Shown one piece after another: positions 12,613 to 18,559 of a stretch of DNA of 23,131 nucleotides (positions within the stretch are counted from its first letter, which is position 1; each line of letters opens with the position of its first letter). The position numbers and the translations under genes were made by a program. The DNA is from a virus. The notes beneath the pieces were generated by a model that was not told where the DNA came from, searched no databases, and saw only the letters and a program-made list of their open reading frames with translations. Location of the stretch: positions 1-23,131 of the IMG/VR virus record IMGVR_UViG_3300034283_001143. The stretch is one strand, 5' to 3'.

Positions 12613-12735
12613 ATGGGATATATTGAGATATTTCGCCTTGATGAACAAGGTGCTGGGTGGGTTGACCTTTCTGAGGCTACCCCCGCAGAATTGCTTGACC
12701 TAGAAATTGGCTTATTCCAAGAAGGGGCTTTGTGA
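12613..12735 (+). CDS. 40-residue acidic peptide
   Basis: MGYIEIFRLDEQGAGWVDLS followed by an acidic helix (EATPAELLDLEIGLFQEGAL). It starts two bases after the previous stop. Its stop codon lies within CRP/GlxR-like site 6. The function is unknown. Confidence 0.55.
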   Translation: MGYIEIFRLDEQGAGWVDLSEATPAELLDLEIGLFQEGAL

Positions 12736-12746
12736 GATAAATCACA
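12731..12746. promoter_or_regulatory. CRP/GlxR-like site 6 (perfect half-sites)
   Basis: TGTGAGATAAATCACA matches TGTGANNTANNTCACA fully. Confidence 0.7.
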
Positions 12747-12774
12747 AGGCAACACACCCCCCGCAGGTTGAAAA

Positions 12775-12796
12775 TGTCGGTGGGATTTGATAGGAT
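12775..12796 (+). promoter_or_regulatory. TGTCnG-N10 promoter, copy 3
   Basis: TGTCGG, 10 bases ending TTTGA, TAGGAT; the leader has ATAAAGAAAGG. Confidence 0.55.
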
Positions 12797-12830
12797 AGTC
12801 TTATCAAACAATAAAGAAAGGTGGTCAGAA

Positions 12831-13013
12831 ATGACTTACACTATAAAACTAGAAACCTATAATGGCGCAGTAAAAAATATTTACTTAACCACTAAAGGAC
12901 AAGTGGCTGAGTTTATTAACACTTATCCAAACCAATTACCTGTTGGCGTATCTGTTAAATTAGATTGCGATATGCTAGGGATTAGAGGAACGCTAAGAGG
13001 TAAAAAACAATGA
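12831..13013 (+). CDS. Small beta-alpha protein, paralogue of the 10644-10829 gene
   Basis: A 60-residue protein, MTYTIKLETYNGAVKNIYLT onward, with AEFINTYPNQLPVGVSVKL and GIRGTLRGKK. It aligns end to end with the leftward protein at 10644. The ATG at 12831 is chosen over a frame opening at 12768 because the promoter, leader and AAAGGTGG ribosome site lie between them. The function is unknown. Confidence 0.65.
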   Translation: MTYTIKLETYNGAVKNIYLTTKGQVAEFINTYPNQLPVGVSVKLDCDMLGIRGTLRGKKQ

Positions 13014-13159
13014 TTAACTCTGTTATGCGTTTTGATTGTAATGATTGCAATGGGCAAGGTCTTATCTTTTGGGGTAATGACCTTGACTACAATGTGGAAA
13101 AATGCGAGTGTAATGATTTCGCACTAGGAACTTTATTTACTACGAAAGAGGCTGACTAA
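13010..13159 (+). CDS. DnaJ-type zinc-finger peptide, 49 aa
   Basis: FDCNDCNGQGLIFWGNDLDY and EKCECN give C-x2-C-x-G-x-G ... C-x-C, a single DnaJ-like zinc knuckle. It is closely related to the protein at 13663-13827. The ATG overlaps the previous stop (ATGA), and the stop abuts the next ATG. Confidence 0.65.
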   Translation: MINSVMRFDCNDCNGQGLIFWGNDLDYNVEKCECNDFALGTLFTTKEAD

Positions 13160-13351
13160 ATGACTAGAAAAGACTATATCAAAACCGCAAACATATTGGC
13201 TGGATTTGTAGATGAAGTTCCACAAAACACTTATGAAGATTTAGTTCAAGAGTTTGCTGAGTGGTTCAAATCAGATAACGAAAACTTTGACTTTGCAAGA
13301 TTTGAAAAGGCTTGCGGAATTGATGAGATTGGATTAATAAATGTTAACTAA
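13160..13351 (+). CDS. Conserved small phage protein, 63 aa
   Basis: Helical throughout: MTRKDYIKTANILAGFVDEV, then LVQEFAEWFKSDNENFDFAR and FEKACGID. Proteins opening M-[ST]-R-K-D-Y are common in actinobacterial phages as small helical proteins of unknown function. It starts directly after the previous stop. Confidence 0.65.
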   Translation: MTRKDYIKTANILAGFVDEVPQNTYEDLVQEFAEWFKSDNENFDFARFEKACGIDEIGLINVN

Positions 13352-13493
13352 TTTAGATGTGATTGCAATAATAATTGCGCTACTTGGTTGCTTAACTGTT
13401 ATGGGTTTATTTTGGAAACAAAATATTGCACAACAAAAAGAAATTCGCAGATTGCAAATTGCGTTGCGAACTGAGCGACTTAAAAACAAATAA
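13341..13493 (+). CDS. 50-residue membrane protein with basic coil
   Basis: A membrane helix at residues 6-24 (DVIAIIIALLGCLTVMGLF) is followed by a charged helix (KQNIAQQKEIRRLQIALRTE). It overlaps the previous gene by 11 bases. It is the last gene of its operon. Confidence 0.55.
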   Translation: MLTNLDVIAIIIALLGCLTVMGLFWKQNIAQQKEIRRLQIALRTERLKNK

Positions 13494-13524
13494 ACAAAAG
13501 GCCCTAGAACATACGTTCGAAAGG

Positions 13525-13545
13525 CCCGGCGCTGACGGCGTGTCG
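13525..13545 (+). repeat. GC-rich cassette element, copy 3
   Basis: CCCGGCGC-TGAC-GGCGTGTCG, about 30 bases after the operon's last stop. Just upstream is a small inverted repeat, GAAC-ATAC-GTTC. Confidence 0.6.
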
Positions 13546-13563
13546 CAATCAATAGTCTTTACG

Positions 13564-13579
13564 TGTGGTTAAGATCACA
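13564..13579. promoter_or_regulatory. CRP/GlxR-like site 7
   Basis: TGTGGTTAAGATCACA; one mismatch. Confidence 0.5.
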
Positions 13580-13616
13580 CCCCAGATTCTCCAGATTATG
13601 GTGTCTAATTAGATTT

Positions 13617-13638
13617 TGTCGGTTGTATCTGATAGGAT
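13617..13638 (+). promoter_or_regulatory. TGTCnG-N10 promoter, copy 4
   Basis: TGTCGG, 10 bases ending TCTGA, TAGGAT; the leader has ATAAAGAAAG. Confidence 0.55.
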
Positions 13639-13662
13639 AAAGATATAAAGAAAGAAGGCAAA

Positions 13663-13827
13663 ATGGGTAAAGTAAAAGCAAGCGTAATGGATATATTGGA
13701 GTGCGATAGTTGTTATGGCTATGGTTGGCAATTCGTAGGAAATGCTATAGACTATGATGTATGGGCGTGCGAGTGTAATCCTTACAATATCCCTGCCGAC
13801 AACCTACTAGATTGGAAACTAAACTAA
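13663..13827 (+). CDS. DnaJ-type zinc-finger peptide, second copy, 54 aa
   Basis: ILECDSCYGYGWQFVGNAID, then YDVWACECNPYNI. It has the same C-x2-C-x-G-x-G ... C-x-C pattern and the same intervening [FW]xGNxxDYxV as the protein at 13010. It leads a new operon, with an AGAAGG ribosome site. Confidence 0.65.
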   Translation: MGKVKASVMDILECDSCYGYGWQFVGNAIDYDVWACECNPYNIPADNLLDWKLN

Positions 13828-14036
13828 TGGAATATACTTATTCACTTACTACTTCGTATGACGGAGAGTTAATTCATACCCTGCGAGTTAGCGATTTGTT
13901 TGACGCCGTTCATGCTTGGGATAAATGCGTGGACTATGGCTTTGCTAAAGAATACGCAACCTATAACTTGTCTGACCCAACAGGTAAGATGTATACTAAA
14001 ACCTTCTACACCAACGGAAAGGTATCAATTAAATAA
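13827..14036 (+). CDS. Small phage protein, 69 aa
   Basis: The product is MEYTYSLTTSYDGELIHTLR onward and ends YTKTFYTNGKVSIK, mostly beta with a central helix (DLFDAVHAWDKCVDYGFA). The ATG overlaps the previous stop (TAATG); a TTG at 13812 is less likely. The function is unknown. Confidence 0.6.
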   Translation: MEYTYSLTTSYDGELIHTLRVSDLFDAVHAWDKCVDYGFAKEYATYNLSDPTGKMYTKTFYTNGKVSIK

Positions 14037-14320
14037 TGGGATCAATAACAGCAATAGGTTTAGCAGATACAACGCTAGACCTAGAAACACAATTAAAGTA
14101 TCACTTGCAAGGTAATCATTATCCACCAATACCAACAGTAATGGTGCAGCCTTGCATCGAGGCTATTGACGCTTACTATGATGAGGACTACTCTCGTAAA
14201 ATAGAGTTGCCAATTGTTGATGGATTCCAGATTAGTTGGAAGGGTAATACTTGGACTACCGCTAGTGCATTGGTATCACACGCACACCTAGAGTGGTTTA
14301 TCGAGCCAGTAGATGAGTAA
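14036..14320 (+). CDS. Small phage protein, 94 aa
   Basis: The first half is helical (LETQLKYHLQGNHYPPIPTV). The end has ELPIVDGFQISWKGNTWTTA, then LVSHAHLEWFIEP. It is coupled by TAATG overlap to the previous gene. No family is recognised. Confidence 0.6.
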   Translation: MGSITAIGLADTTLDLETQLKYHLQGNHYPPIPTVMVQPCIEAIDAYYDEDYSRKIELPIVDGFQISWKGNTWTTASALVSHAHLEWFIEPVDE

Positions 14321-14405
14321 AGACTTGCAAGATAAACTAGATGCAGTTGCGCTAATCTTAGAGCCTATTCTATGGGAAACACTAGCAGAAATTGAGGAAC
14401 AATGA
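14313..14405 (+). CDS. 30-residue acidic helix peptide
   Basis: MSKDLQDKLDAVALILEPIL and then WETLAEIEEQ form one amphipathic helix. It overlaps both neighbours by 8 and 4 bases, so it is probably coupled. Confidence 0.5.
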   Translation: MSKDLQDKLDAVALILEPILWETLAEIEEQ

Positions 14406-14641
14406 AAACATTAGAAAACGATGATATTATTCTAATTATGGATTACTATAAAGTTGATATGTTAACTGCAGGACAGTTAATGGTTGACGATAACATTCTT
14501 GTTGATGGCGAGGTTGTTTGTATTACTGAAATAATTTCATTAGCCGATGGATACACTTTAGAAATTATAAATGATTTTGGTGAAAGAGATACTATTGAAG
14601 TTTCTGAGTATCAGCAATTTGATTTAATGATGTTGAAATAA
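14402..14641 (+). CDS. Small beta-barrel-like protein, 79 aa
   Basis: An N-terminal helix is followed by MVDDNILVDGEVVCITEIIS, LADGYTLEIINDFGERDTIE and a final DLMMLK. This could be a small SH3-like or KOW-like barrel. The ATG overlaps the previous stop. It is followed by a CCCGG-containing element and a TGTCCG element. Confidence 0.55.
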   Translation: MKTLENDDIILIMDYYKVDMLTAGQLMVDDNILVDGEVVCITEIISLADGYTLEIINDFGERDTIEVSEYQQFDLMMLK

Positions 14642-14654
14642 GAGGCGCCCGGCC

Positions 14655-14670
14655 AATGTCCGTTTTGTCC
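14655..14670 (+). repeat. TGTCCG element, plus copy 2
   Basis: AATGTCCGTTTTGTCC, upstream of the GP88-like gene's promoter. Confidence 0.6.
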
Positions 14671-14691
14671 CATTTTGTTAATTACGTATAC

Positions 14692-14720
14692 TTGTATTTT
14701 TCCCCTAAAAATGTTATACT
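14692..14720 (+). promoter_or_regulatory. Promoter for the GP88-like gene, leaderless
   Basis: TTGTAT, 17-base spacer containing TTTTTCCCC, TATACT, then five bases to the ATG at 14726. Confidence 0.65.
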
Positions 14721-14725
14721 TAATT

Positions 14726-15448
14726 ATGACCCAATTAAAGAGATCGCATGATAGAAAGGTCGCTAACCTTGTTACAAAAAATGGAAAGCAAGCCGCAATT
14801 GCAAACACGTTCGGATTACCCGCAGGAAAAAACTTTTCATGTCCTGGTGCTACGTCTATCTGCGAGACTGTTTGCTACGCTGGGAAACTTGAAAAACTAT
14901 TCAAAGGAGTAAAGGCTAACCTCCTTCACAATTGGGAGTTATTAAAAGACGCAGACGAATCAACTATGATAAGTCTATTAGATAATATGATTAATGATTT
15001 TAAAAAAGATTGTGAAAAGAAAAAAGCCCCACTACTATTTCGCATTCATTGGGACGGTGATTTCTTTAATGACACGTACACCAAAGCATGGAAGCAGATC
15101 ATCCTTAACAATGCAGATATAAAATTTTGGGTATATACACGAGTAGAAGCAGCAGCCTTAATGCTTAAGGGTATTGATAATCTATCTTTATACTATTCAA
15201 CAGATAGCGAGAATAAGCAAATAGGTGTTAGTTTAAAGAAAGATCATGGAGTGCGCCTTGCATACCTTGCACAGAATTTTGCTATAGGTCAAGCAGATAT
15301 GAAAAAATTGTTTGATAAACCTGGCGCTAAGTGTCCTGAGAACCTAAAAGCCATTCCCCTAATCTCAAATGCTGGAAGTGCTTGCGTATCATGCGGATTG
15401 TGTGTATACTCTAAAAGCGATATTGTTTTCTCATCATCTAAAAAATAA
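14726..15448 (+). CDS. GP88-family Cys-rich protein
   Basis: A 240-residue protein. FGLPAGKNFSCPGATSIC at 29-46 and ETVCYA at 47-52 supply C39, C46 and C50. LLFRIHWDGDFFNDTYTKAW follows in the middle, and C203, C220, C223 and C226 lie near the end (ACVSCGLCVYS). The pattern 'SCPGA...C..VCYA', then 'R-x-H-x-x-GDF...Y-x-x-W', is that of the phage gene-product-88 family, whose biochemical role is unsettled. The clustered cysteines suggest a metal or iron-sulfur site. The start is placed at 14726, after the -10 box; a longer frame from 14675 would run through the promoter. Confidence 0.7.
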   Translation: MTQLKRSHDRKVANLVTKNGKQAAIANTFGLPAGKNFSCPGATSICETVCYAGKLEKLFKGVKANLLHNWELLKDADESTMISLLDNMINDFKKDCEKKKAPLLFRIHWDGDFFNDTYTKAWKQIILNNADIKFWVYTRVEAAALMLKGIDNLSLYYSTDSENKQIGVSLKKDHGVRLAYLAQNFAIGQADMKKLFDKPGAKCPENLKAIPLISNAGSACVSCGLCVYSKSDIVFSSSKK

Positions 15449-15458
15449 GGAGTGGTGC

Positions 15459-15524
15459 TTGGAACTCTTAATAGGACTATCAATTATATTCGTCTATTTA
15501 TTGTTTGCTGGTCTAGGACACTAA
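15459..15524 (+). CDS. 21-residue membrane peptide (TTG start)
   Basis: TTG at 15459 after an AAGGAG ribosome site gives (M)ELLIGLSIIFVYLLFAGLGH, a single hydrophobic helix. The good ribosome site and composition support it, although it is very short. Confidence 0.45.
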   Translation: MELLIGLSIIFVYLLFAGLGH

Positions 15525-15539
15525 ATGTCCGTTTTGTCC
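15524..15539 (+). repeat. TGTCCG element, plus copy 3
   Basis: AATGTCCGTTTTGTCC, identical to the copy at 14655. Confidence 0.6.
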
Positions 15540-15554
15540 GTTTCTATACGCTGG

Positions 15555-15570
15555 TGTGAGATACATCACA
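15555..15570. promoter_or_regulatory. CRP/GlxR-like site 8 (perfect half-sites)
   Basis: TGTGAGATACATCACA matches TGTGANNTANNTCACA fully. A second inverted repeat, ATCTCA-AAATA-TGAGAT, follows at 15579-15595. Confidence 0.7.
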
Positions 15571-15610
15571 GATATCACATCTCAAAATATGAGATTATTA
15601 GAAATATAAC

Positions 15611-15639
15611 TTGTATTTTTGACCAAATAATGTTATTCT
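15611..15639 (+). promoter_or_regulatory. Promoter for the 15674 gene
   Basis: TTGTAT, 17-base spacer, TATTCT. Confidence 0.55.
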
Positions 15640-15673
15640 TAGGTAGTAAGCCAAACCAACAAGAAGGAGAACC

Positions 15674-15844
15674 ATGTCCGTATCAACCGCAACATACAAA
15701 GTAGGCGACACCTACACATCACAAAAATCAAAGGTAGTAGGAACTATTACCGAAATCGTGCCAACTAACAAAAACACAGTTCGTGTTAAGTTAGATGTAG
15801 CAGGACAAACACGCTGGACAACTTGGACAGCAAAGAACGCTTAA
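15674..15844 (+). CDS. Small SH3-like beta protein, 56 aa
   Basis: MSVSTATYKVGDTYTSQKSK, then VVGTITEIVPTNKNTVRVKL: an all-beta protein. It aligns with the protein at 16433 (TYQLGDLFTTSKTGITGRIV) over its whole length and more weakly with that at 12407. AAGGAG lies seven bases before the ATG. The function is unknown. Confidence 0.65.
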   Translation: MSVSTATYKVGDTYTSQKSKVVGTITEIVPTNKNTVRVKLDVAGQTRWTTWTAKNA

Positions 15845-15869
15845 TCTTAGCCTAGTGGCTAAATGTCCT

Positions 15870-15892
15870 GAGCATGACAACTAAAACTGCTC
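15870..15892 (+). ncRNA. GAGCA/TGCTC hairpin element, copy 1
   Basis: TCCT-GAGCA, a 13-base loop starting TGA and containing TAAAA, then TGCTC. It lies 26 bases after a stop codon. One of four copies; the type (RNA element or DNA site) is not settled. Confidence 0.5.
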
Positions 15893-15923
15893 AACTTAAT
15901 ACCAGAAACGGAAACCCATCACA

Positions 15924-16346
15924 ATGGCAAGAAGCAAACCCATCAGCGTAAAAATCGCTACTGCTAAGGTTATTACAGCCTTAGAAAACAGATTAGCCGA
16001 ACTAGAGGCTAACTATAAAACACAAGACGAGAACGAGGCAAAGTTCCAAACCCAAATAGACGCTTGGAAAAAAGAACTATTTGCTTTTGCTATCGCTAAT
16101 GTTTCTAAGGCAGAAAACCTTAGAACTAACTATCGCCAATGGAACAACAACCTTAATGTTGATTTTGATTTAACAGTTAAAGAAGGCGAGTTCCCTGCTG
16201 AACCTGAGCGTAAGTTTGAGCAAATCCATGTTCATACTTATCGTGAGCAGAAAGAGGAAATGGAAAACGCTATCCGTATCCTTAAAATGACCGACGAGGA
16301 AACAGTTAGCACTAGCACATATAACGCTATCGCTAGATACCTTTAA
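15924..16346 (+). CDS. Coiled-coil phage protein, 140 aa
   Basis: The N-terminal half is a long helix (VITALENRLAELEANYKTQD, then EAKFQTQIDAWKKELFAFAI). A short beta part (DFDLTVKEGEFPAEPERKF) and a second helix region follow. It resembles small helical proteins of actinobacterial phages of unknown function. The ribosome site is weak. The hairpin at 15870 is only about 30 bases upstream of the ATG. Confidence 0.65.
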   Translation: MARSKPISVKIATAKVITALENRLAELEANYKTQDENEAKFQTQIDAWKKELFAFAIANVSKAENLRTNYRQWNNNLNVDFDLTVKEGEFPAEPERKFEQIHVHTYREQKEEMENAIRILKMTDEETVSTSTYNAIARYL

Positions 16347-16349
16347 TAG

Positions 16350-16377
16350 TTTGGGGGTATTTGACTATGCCCCCAAA
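16350..16377. terminator. Terminator-like hairpin TTTGGGGG/CCCCCAAA
   Basis: A perfect 8-bp stem with a 12-base loop, four bases after the stop at 16346, flanked by A and T tracts. It could stop transcription in either direction. Confidence 0.55.
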
Positions 16378-16389
16378 ATATGTTAGACT
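16361..16389 (+). promoter_or_regulatory. Promoter overlapping the hairpin
   Basis: TTGACT (16361-16366) lies in the hairpin loop, with a 17-base spacer and TAGACT (16384-16389) upstream of the 16433 gene. Confidence 0.5.
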
Positions 16390-16432
16390 AGATAAGTAAT
16401 GACCCAAACCCAAACAGAAAGGCAAGACCCAA

Positions 16433-16603
16433 ATGACACTAGGCGGATACACATACCAACTAGGTGATTTATTCACCACAAGCAAAACAGGTATTACAGG
16501 TAGAATTGTAAAGTTCTCACCTATTAACTCTAAGACCACTAGAGTATCCTTACAATTAGCAAATGGCGCAAGACGCCTTGCTATGGTAAGCACAACTAAA
16601 TAA
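16433..16603 (+). CDS. Small SH3-like beta protein, 56 aa
   Basis: MTLGGYTYQLGDLFTTSKTG, then ITGRIVKFSPINSKTTRVSL. It has the same length and strand pattern as the 15674 protein (TYKVGD...KVVGTI...NTVRVKL), a clear duplication. An AGAAAGG ribosome site lies upstream. The function is unknown. Confidence 0.65.
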   Translation: MTLGGYTYQLGDLFTTSKTGITGRIVKFSPINSKTTRVSLQLANGARRLAMVSTTK

Positions 16604-16660
16604 TTTATCTCTGATAAGCACTTGGCTCATCTGCTAAGTTATTCCTGAGATAAGACTCCT

Positions 16661-16682
16661 GAGCATGAGTTCTAAACTGCTC
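16661..16682 (+). ncRNA. GAGCA/TGCTC hairpin element, copy 2
   Basis: TCCT-GAGCA, 12-base loop TGA...TAAAC, TGCTC; 58 bases after a stop codon. Confidence 0.5.
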
Positions 16683-16715
16683 ACCTTTTAATTGCCCCGC
16701 AAAAACCCGGGCACA

Positions 16716-16731
16716 TGTGATGTAGATCACG
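16716..16731. promoter_or_regulatory. CRP/GlxR-like site 9
   Basis: TGTGATGTAGATCACG; one mismatch, central TA present. It follows a CCCGGGC motif. Confidence 0.55.
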
Positions 16732-16763
16732 TCCCACTATGTGAGACTAATTAAGAACTGAAC

Positions 16764-16792
16764 TTGCATTTCACAGGCCATGGTGATATTAT
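16764..16792 (+). promoter_or_regulatory. Promoter for the 16818 gene
   Basis: TTGCAT, 17-base spacer, TATTAT. Confidence 0.55.
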
Positions 16793-16817
16793 TGTATTAA
16801 CAGAAAAGGAACCCCTA

Positions 16818-17315
16818 ATGAGCGAAGTAATGTTACAAGATCAGTTAACTGTTTCTTATAATCCCAACCTACTTGTGACCTACAAGTATATACCTGAACT
16901 GACACCTTCACATGGTGTGCAACTAGGGGAAGAGCCAGCAGCAACATTCATGACTGATAAAGTTACTGAGATTGAATGGCAACTTCATAAGTCACGAGAG
17001 TATGCAGCAAGATCATCTGCATTGGCTGCAGAGCGACGTGGTGACATTGAGTGGCTTGAAGAGCACATTGTTGAATGGTATGACCCAAACTATTCCAAAG
17101 AAGAAGTTTTAAAAGCGCTAGCAGAACACTTTGCTATTAATCCTATGAAGGAGATTAGCGTATACGGAACTGTTACATTCAGCGGAACAATACAGGTGCC
17201 ACTGGATGAGGTTGAAGATTTTGACCTAAGCAATGTAACCATTGACGCAGAAATAAGTTCATATGACTATGAAGCGGACCTAACTGTGGACGATGTATCA
17301 CTGGAAGAGAACTAA
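16818..17315 (+). CDS. Phage protein with helical N half and acidic beta C half, 165 aa
   Basis: A central helix (EIEWQLHKSREYAARSSALA, then ERRGDIEWLEEHIVEW) is followed by a beta domain, EISVYGTVTFSGTIQVPLDE, and a very acidic tail. The C-terminal pattern 'ISVYGTVTFSGTIxVP' recurs in actinobacterial phage proteins of unknown function. The start is at 16818, after the promoter and an AAAGGA ribosome site; an upstream ATG at 16764 lies in the -35 region. Confidence 0.65.
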   Translation: MSEVMLQDQLTVSYNPNLLVTYKYIPELTPSHGVQLGEEPAATFMTDKVTEIEWQLHKSREYAARSSALAAERRGDIEWLEEHIVEWYDPNYSKEEVLKALAEHFAINPMKEISVYGTVTFSGTIQVPLDEVEDFDLSNVTIDAEISSYDYEADLTVDDVSLEEN

Positions 17316-17378
17316 TAAGAGATCTGTAGCATCCGCTGCAGGGACCGTTTAAATTTGATAGGGGGCTATCAAGATCCT

Positions 17379-17399
17379 GGACATGATCATAAACTGTCC
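17379..17399 (+). ncRNA. Hairpin element, copy 3, with compensatory stem GGACA/TGTCC
   Basis: TCCT-GGACA, 11-base loop TGATCATAAAC, TGTCC. Both arms differ from the other copies in a way that keeps pairing. Confidence 0.55.
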
Positions 17400-17423
17400 T
17401 ATTAAAATGCCCGGCCCGCCCGA

Positions 17424-17439
17424 AATGTCCGATTTGTAC
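17424..17439 (+). repeat. TGTCCG element, plus copy 4
   Basis: AATGTCCGATTTGTAC, one base off the copy at 11716. Confidence 0.55.
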
Positions 17440-17475
17440 TATTTAAGAAGATTAAACCATTTCCCCCAATCCTAT

Positions 17476-17504
17476 TTGACATTGTCAGCCATGACTGCTA
17501 AACT
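17476..17504 (+). promoter_or_regulatory. Promoter for the DUF932 gene
   Basis: TTGACA, 17-base spacer, TAAACT. Confidence 0.6.
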
Positions 17505-17530
17505 TAGTTAAAACGATCGAAAGGAAAAAA

Positions 17531-18547
17531 ATGGCCCATGAGTTAGAAACTCAAAACGGTGTGGCAAGTTTTGCATCATTCCGTGAACCTGCATGGCACA
17601 ATCTTGGTACTGTATTTGATACTGAGAAAAACACTAACGAAATGTTAGTTGCTGCTAATCTTAATAATTGGAATGTTAGACTAGAGGATTTAGAAATCCC
17701 ATCTAGTTTAGTATCTGACAAACAATATCAATATGTTGTTCGCACAAATCCTACTGACAAATCTCAAACTGATGTTTTGGGAATTGTTGGTGAGCGTTAT
17801 GTTCCACTACAAAATGAAGATTTATTTTCATTCGGTGATAATATTCTTGATGGTGGTGGACGATGGGAAACTGCTGGCTCTCTTAAGGGTGGGCGTGTAG
17901 TATTTGGCTCTCTTGCATTAGAGCGTGAAACTGTATTAGACCCAAATGGTGTGGCAGATGTTGTTAAAACTTATTTGCTTATCAACACATCACACGATGG
18001 CTCAATCGCTATTCAAGCAAGCATAACACCCGTTCGTGTTGTGTGCGCTAATACTCTTAATGTTGCACTTAACCGTACACGCAAGAAAGATGGCGTCAAG
18101 CAATCTTTCAAAATCCGTCATACTCAAACTGCTCAGGGCAAAGTTGCTGTTGCTCGTCAAGCATTAGGTATGGCTAATTCATACATGGACGCATTTGATA
18201 AAATGGCTCATGCTATGATAACAAAAGAAATCACCGCACAAGATTTCAATAACATTATTCTTGCTGCATATCCTAAACCTGAAACCGATAGCAAGGGCTC
18301 TCTAAAGAAATGGGAAAACAAAGTAGATATGATTAACGATATCTATACTGGAGAGTTTAACGGAATGATTAGTGGAAATGCTTGGGGTGCGTTCAATGCA
18401 CTAACTGAGCGTTTAGACTGGTATCGTTCTGCTCGTGGTGGTAATAGCGAAAGCATGTTTGCTGCTGCTTCTGGATTTGACCCTGTAATAAATGCAGAGA
18501 AAAATCGTTTGCTAACTATTGTTCAAAATACTTTGCAACTAGTTTAG
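17531..18547 (+). CDS. DUF932 / TIGR03299 phage-plasmid-like protein
   Basis: A 338-residue protein with the family's landmarks. The N-terminal SFREPAWHNLGTVF is followed by VVRTNPTDKSQTDVLGIVGERYVPLQNEDLF across residues about 69-99. Then come GGRWETAGSLKGGRVVFGSL, LLINTSHDGSIAIQASITPV and RVVCANTLNVAL. The length is normal for the family, and the C terminus includes NAWGAFNALTERLDWYRSAR. Members are widespread in phages and plasmids, often near recombination or replication genes; the biochemical function is unknown. An AAAGGAAAAAA ribosome site and its own promoter precede it, and hairpin copy 4 follows 13 bases after the stop. Confidence 0.85.
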   Translation: MAHELETQNGVASFASFREPAWHNLGTVFDTEKNTNEMLVAANLNNWNVRLEDLEIPSSLVSDKQYQYVVRTNPTDKSQTDVLGIVGERYVPLQNEDLFSFGDNILDGGGRWETAGSLKGGRVVFGSLALERETVLDPNGVADVVKTYLLINTSHDGSIAIQASITPVRVVCANTLNVALNRTRKKDGVKQSFKIRHTQTAQGKVAVARQALGMANSYMDAFDKMAHAMITKEITAQDFNNIILAAYPKPETDSKGSLKKWENKVDMINDIYTGEFNGMISGNAWGAFNALTERLDWYRSARGGNSESMFAAASGFDPVINAEKNRLLTIVQNTLQLV

Positions 18548-18559
18548 CAATAAAATCCT

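Noticed and set aside
15873-15947. Short frame starting at the ATG in the hairpin loop (copy 1)
   Set aside because: The ATG is kept in all four hairpins, but the downstream frames differ completely (2, 8, 25 and about 42 codons) and no ribosome site is present. The conserved feature is the hairpin.
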